NCBI GenBank assembly: GCA_023136155.1
Contig: JAGLRT010000073.1
Span: 1 to 6,555, forward strand
From: Methanosarcinales archaeon
GTDB lineage: Archaea > Halobacteriota > Methanosarcinia > Methanosarcinales > Methanocomedenaceae
DNA length: 6,555 bases
Direction: 5' to 3'
The notes under the pieces are model-generated. The model was given only the letters and a program-made list of their open reading frames with translations. It did no database searches and had not been told where the DNA came from. Both the position numbers and the translations under genes were made by a program. This document shows, piece by piece, positions 4,615 through 6,555 of this stretch. How positions within the stretch are numbered: position 1 is the stretch's first letter; every line of letters begins with the position of its first letter.

Positions 4615-6555
4615 CTATCCCTTCACCTGAACAGTAGATGAGCCGTTCCCTATCCGTTTCACATCTATCCTGACAGGCATACGCCTGGTCAACTGGTCAA
4701 TGTGGCTGATAACCCCTACGGTCTTACCCGTTAGTCTCAGGCTCTCCAGTGCACACAGGGCAGCATCCAGTGTATCAGCGTCCAGCGTGCCGAAGCCCTC
4801 GTCCAGGAACAGGGATTCCAGTCTGGAGCGCCCACTGCTAAGTTCTGAGAGTGCAAGTGCCAGCGACAGGCTGACCAGGAATGATTCACCGCCAGACAGC
4901 GTCTCAACAGGCCGCTCTTCACCCGCATTCCACAGGTCGAGCACCACCATGTCCTTCATATCCACTGCCCTGAGTGCGTACCTGGAAGTTATCTTTGATA
5001 ATTGTTGGTTAGCAAACCTGATAAGCAGGTCGAACATGGTCTGCAGCGCAAAGTCTCTCAGGCTATTGGCAGGCATAACACTGAAGAGTTTCTGCCAGCG
5101 CTCCATCTCTTGCATTGTGCCTTCCATTTTCTTTTCCTGCTCAAGCCTCTTTTCCAGGTTTTCGGTCAGGTATGCAATGGTTTTGTTCAATTCCCCTTTT
5201 TTGGAGTTCTTCTCTTCGATGAAGGTAATTAGTTCCTGCTCCTGCTCAAGGATGTGCAACAGGTCATCGGCATTGAATGGCTTTTCGGCAAAGACCGCTT
5301 CGTGTGCTTTTATGTTCTCTCCCACAGTATTGACTTCATTTCCATACTTCTGGAGTATTTGTTTATTTTTGTCCAGCCATGCCGTCTCCCTGAAGCATGC
5401 CAGGTGCGCTTCAGTTGATTCAAATCCCGCATCCTCAAGTGCCTGCACGTATGCGGACTGTGCATCTTCAATAGCCTTACGTGTCCTGTCCAGGTCAGCT
5501 TCCTGTTCTTTTTGCCTGGCCGTAATATCTATTAATTGGGTTTCTGCCAGCCTGTAATTATCCAGTATAGCATTGCGCAGCTCCTCCTTTTTCTTAAGGT
5601 TGACCTCCAATGCCAACCGTGCAGCATCCACTCCCATGCCGTCTGTCATTTCCTTGACCTGCTCCAGCAACTGGCTGCCCTCATCCCTGTATCCTGCGGC
5701 AGTTTCCAGCAGACCATTATAGCGAGCCGTATCCTCTTCAAGACGCTTGGTGTTTTCAAATACCGAAGCGTTAAGTTCTGCTACCTTGCCCTCGTTTTGT
5801 TCCAGATACTTTATGCGCAACCTGGCATCTGAGATATGATGTTTAAATTTTTCAAGAGGTGATGCCGGTGGTTCATCTGCAAACACCAGAGGTATGATTA
5901 TCCGGAACTGCTCATTGCTTTTGGCAATGTCCTCTTCCATTGTCTGAATTTCAGTAGATATCCCCTGCATTTTCTGCACGGTACTTTCAATCTGCCTGTT
6001 CAATGTATCTATATTATTACTGTTTGTCCGGATCTGCTGTTCTATAAGTTTCATATCATTTTTGGCAGATTCCATCTTTTTGATCAGGATTTCAATACCA
6101 GATAAACGGTCATCACATTCCAACACCTTGTCCCTGGCAAGACCTGTGAGTTCAGGGACTGTTGAATCATTCTCTTTCCTTACCGCTTCCAATTCTGCCA
6201 CAGCGATTTCCACATTCTCTCGCGCCCCGTCAATTGAACCAACCCTATCCGCTTCAAGTTTACCCGCATCCGGGTGCTCAATTGAACCACATACCGGACA
6301 CGGCTCACCGGTTGTAAGATGTTCTCTTCGCAGAATAATGGCCTGGTTGGCGGCAGCCACTGCTATTTCCTCTGCCTGGCAGCGTTTGACCTTTTCCTCT
6401 GCGGTCATAAGCTGCTGGTTTTGTAGTTCAATCCTGTGTTTGAATGAGTGCAGGGTTTCGTTGAATTGCGTGATGGCAGGAGTTGGCAAAGCTTTGTCAA
6501 ATGTTGCACTTAGTCTGTCATACGATTCGAGGAACCGGCCACCTGCATCCCTTAC
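4615..6555 (-). CDS. sbcC: SbcC, ATPase subunit of the SbcCD exonuclease (C-terminal 646 residues; 5' end off the window)
   Basis: SbcC is an SMC/Rad50-like ATPase that works with the nuclease SbcD to open and cleave DNA hairpins and protein-blocked ends during replication and repair. The frame stays open to the window edge, so the TTG at 6487-6489 is internal, not the start. In fragment numbering, CPVCG of the zinc hook is at residues 86-90. It is followed by the long returning coiled coil (about 105-490) and then the ATPase lobe: ABC signature LSGGESF (553-559), Walker B LFLDEGFGTLD (about 582-592, including the D-loop), and the H-loop VISH (615-618). The Walker A lobe and the outgoing coil lie beyond 6555. 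All visible catalytic motifs are intact. The short, single-hook form resembles bacterial SbcC more than archaeal Rad50. A sbcD gene would be expected upstream, off the right edge. Confidence 0.95.
   Translation of the reverse strand, partial: VRDAGGRFLESYDRLSATFDKALPTPAITQFNETLHSFKHRIELQNQQLMTAEEKVKRCQAEEIAVAAANQAIILRREHLTTGEPCPVCGSIEHPDAGKLEADRVGSIDGARENVEIAVAELEAVRKENDSTVPELTGLARDKVLECDDRLSGIEILIKKMESAKNDMKLIEQQIRTNSNNIDTLNRQIESTVQKMQGISTEIQTMEEDIAKSNEQFRIIIPLVFADEPPASPLEKFKHHISDARLRIKYLEQNEGKVAELNASVFENTKRLEEDTARYNGLLETAAGYRDEGSQLLEQVKEMTDGMGVDAARLALEVNLKKKEELRNAILDNYRLAETQLIDITARQKEQEADLDRTRKAIEDAQSAYVQALEDAGFESTEAHLACFRETAWLDKNKQILQKYGNEVNTVGENIKAHEAVFAEKPFNADDLLHILEQEQELITFIEEKNSKKGELNKTIAYLTENLEKRLEQEKKMEGTMQEMERWQKLFSVMPANSLRDFALQTMFDLLIRFANQQLSKITSRYALRAVDMKDMVVLDLWNAGEERPVETLSGGESFLVSLSLALALSELSSGRSRLESLFLDEGFGTLDADTLDAALCALESLRLTGKTVGVISHIDQLTRRMPVRIDVKRIGNGSSTVQVKG

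Noticed and set aside
4700..5557. A 285-codon plus-strand open frame
   Set aside because: It is the reverse shadow of sbcC, whose motifs are unambiguous; the shadow protein is Ser/Arg/Cys-rich without any recognisable domain.
6487..6489. TTG as the start of the sbcC frame
   Set aside because: The frame is open for 22 more codons to the window edge, and the Walker A lobe must lie upstream.

Overview
The window looks archaeal, most likely from a methanogen or ANME-type relative of the Methanosarcinales, though no taxonomic marker gene is present. The evidence is TATA-box-like promoters about 25 bases ahead of gene starts, one apparently leaderless gene, oligo-T termination, and a large pentapeptide-repeat membrane protein of a kind I associate with that group. 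Base composition is mosaic: the left 4 kb is clearly A+T-rich, while the sbcC end on the right is more balanced.

Bases 1-360 hold no gene. They hold two small related elements (13-113 and 232-309). Each is bounded by the same perfect 11-bp terminal inverted repeat and an exact 4-bp direct repeat (CTAG and CTAC), which is the signature of miniature non-autonomous transposons. Bases 392-1293 (minus strand) are a tight three-gene operon with overlapping frames: an unrecognised 95-aa protein, an 89-aa probable antitoxin, and a MazF/PemK-family endoribonuclease toxin. A strong TATA box sits directly ahead of it and a T7 run lies behind it.

Bases 1543-3900 (minus strand) encode a 785-residue pentapeptide-repeat protein. 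Its beta-helix is interrupted by a non-repeat insert of about 90 residues, and it ends in a membrane domain that resembles a channel pore but lacks a recognisable selectivity filter. The 590 bases between it and the next intact gene hold a perfect hairpin, a probable frameshifted gene remnant on the minus strand, and a 35-codon 5' fragment of a hicA toxin gene on the plus strand.

Bases 4615-6555 (minus strand) are the C-terminal 646 residues of SbcC, the Rad50-like ATPase subunit of the SbcCD nuclease. The gene runs off the right edge. Apart from sbcC the region reads as accessory DNA: a toxin-antitoxin operon, small mobile elements, gene debris and a repeat-rich surface or membrane protein beside a housekeeping repair gene. 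I see no link in function between the toxin operon, the pentapeptide protein and sbcC.
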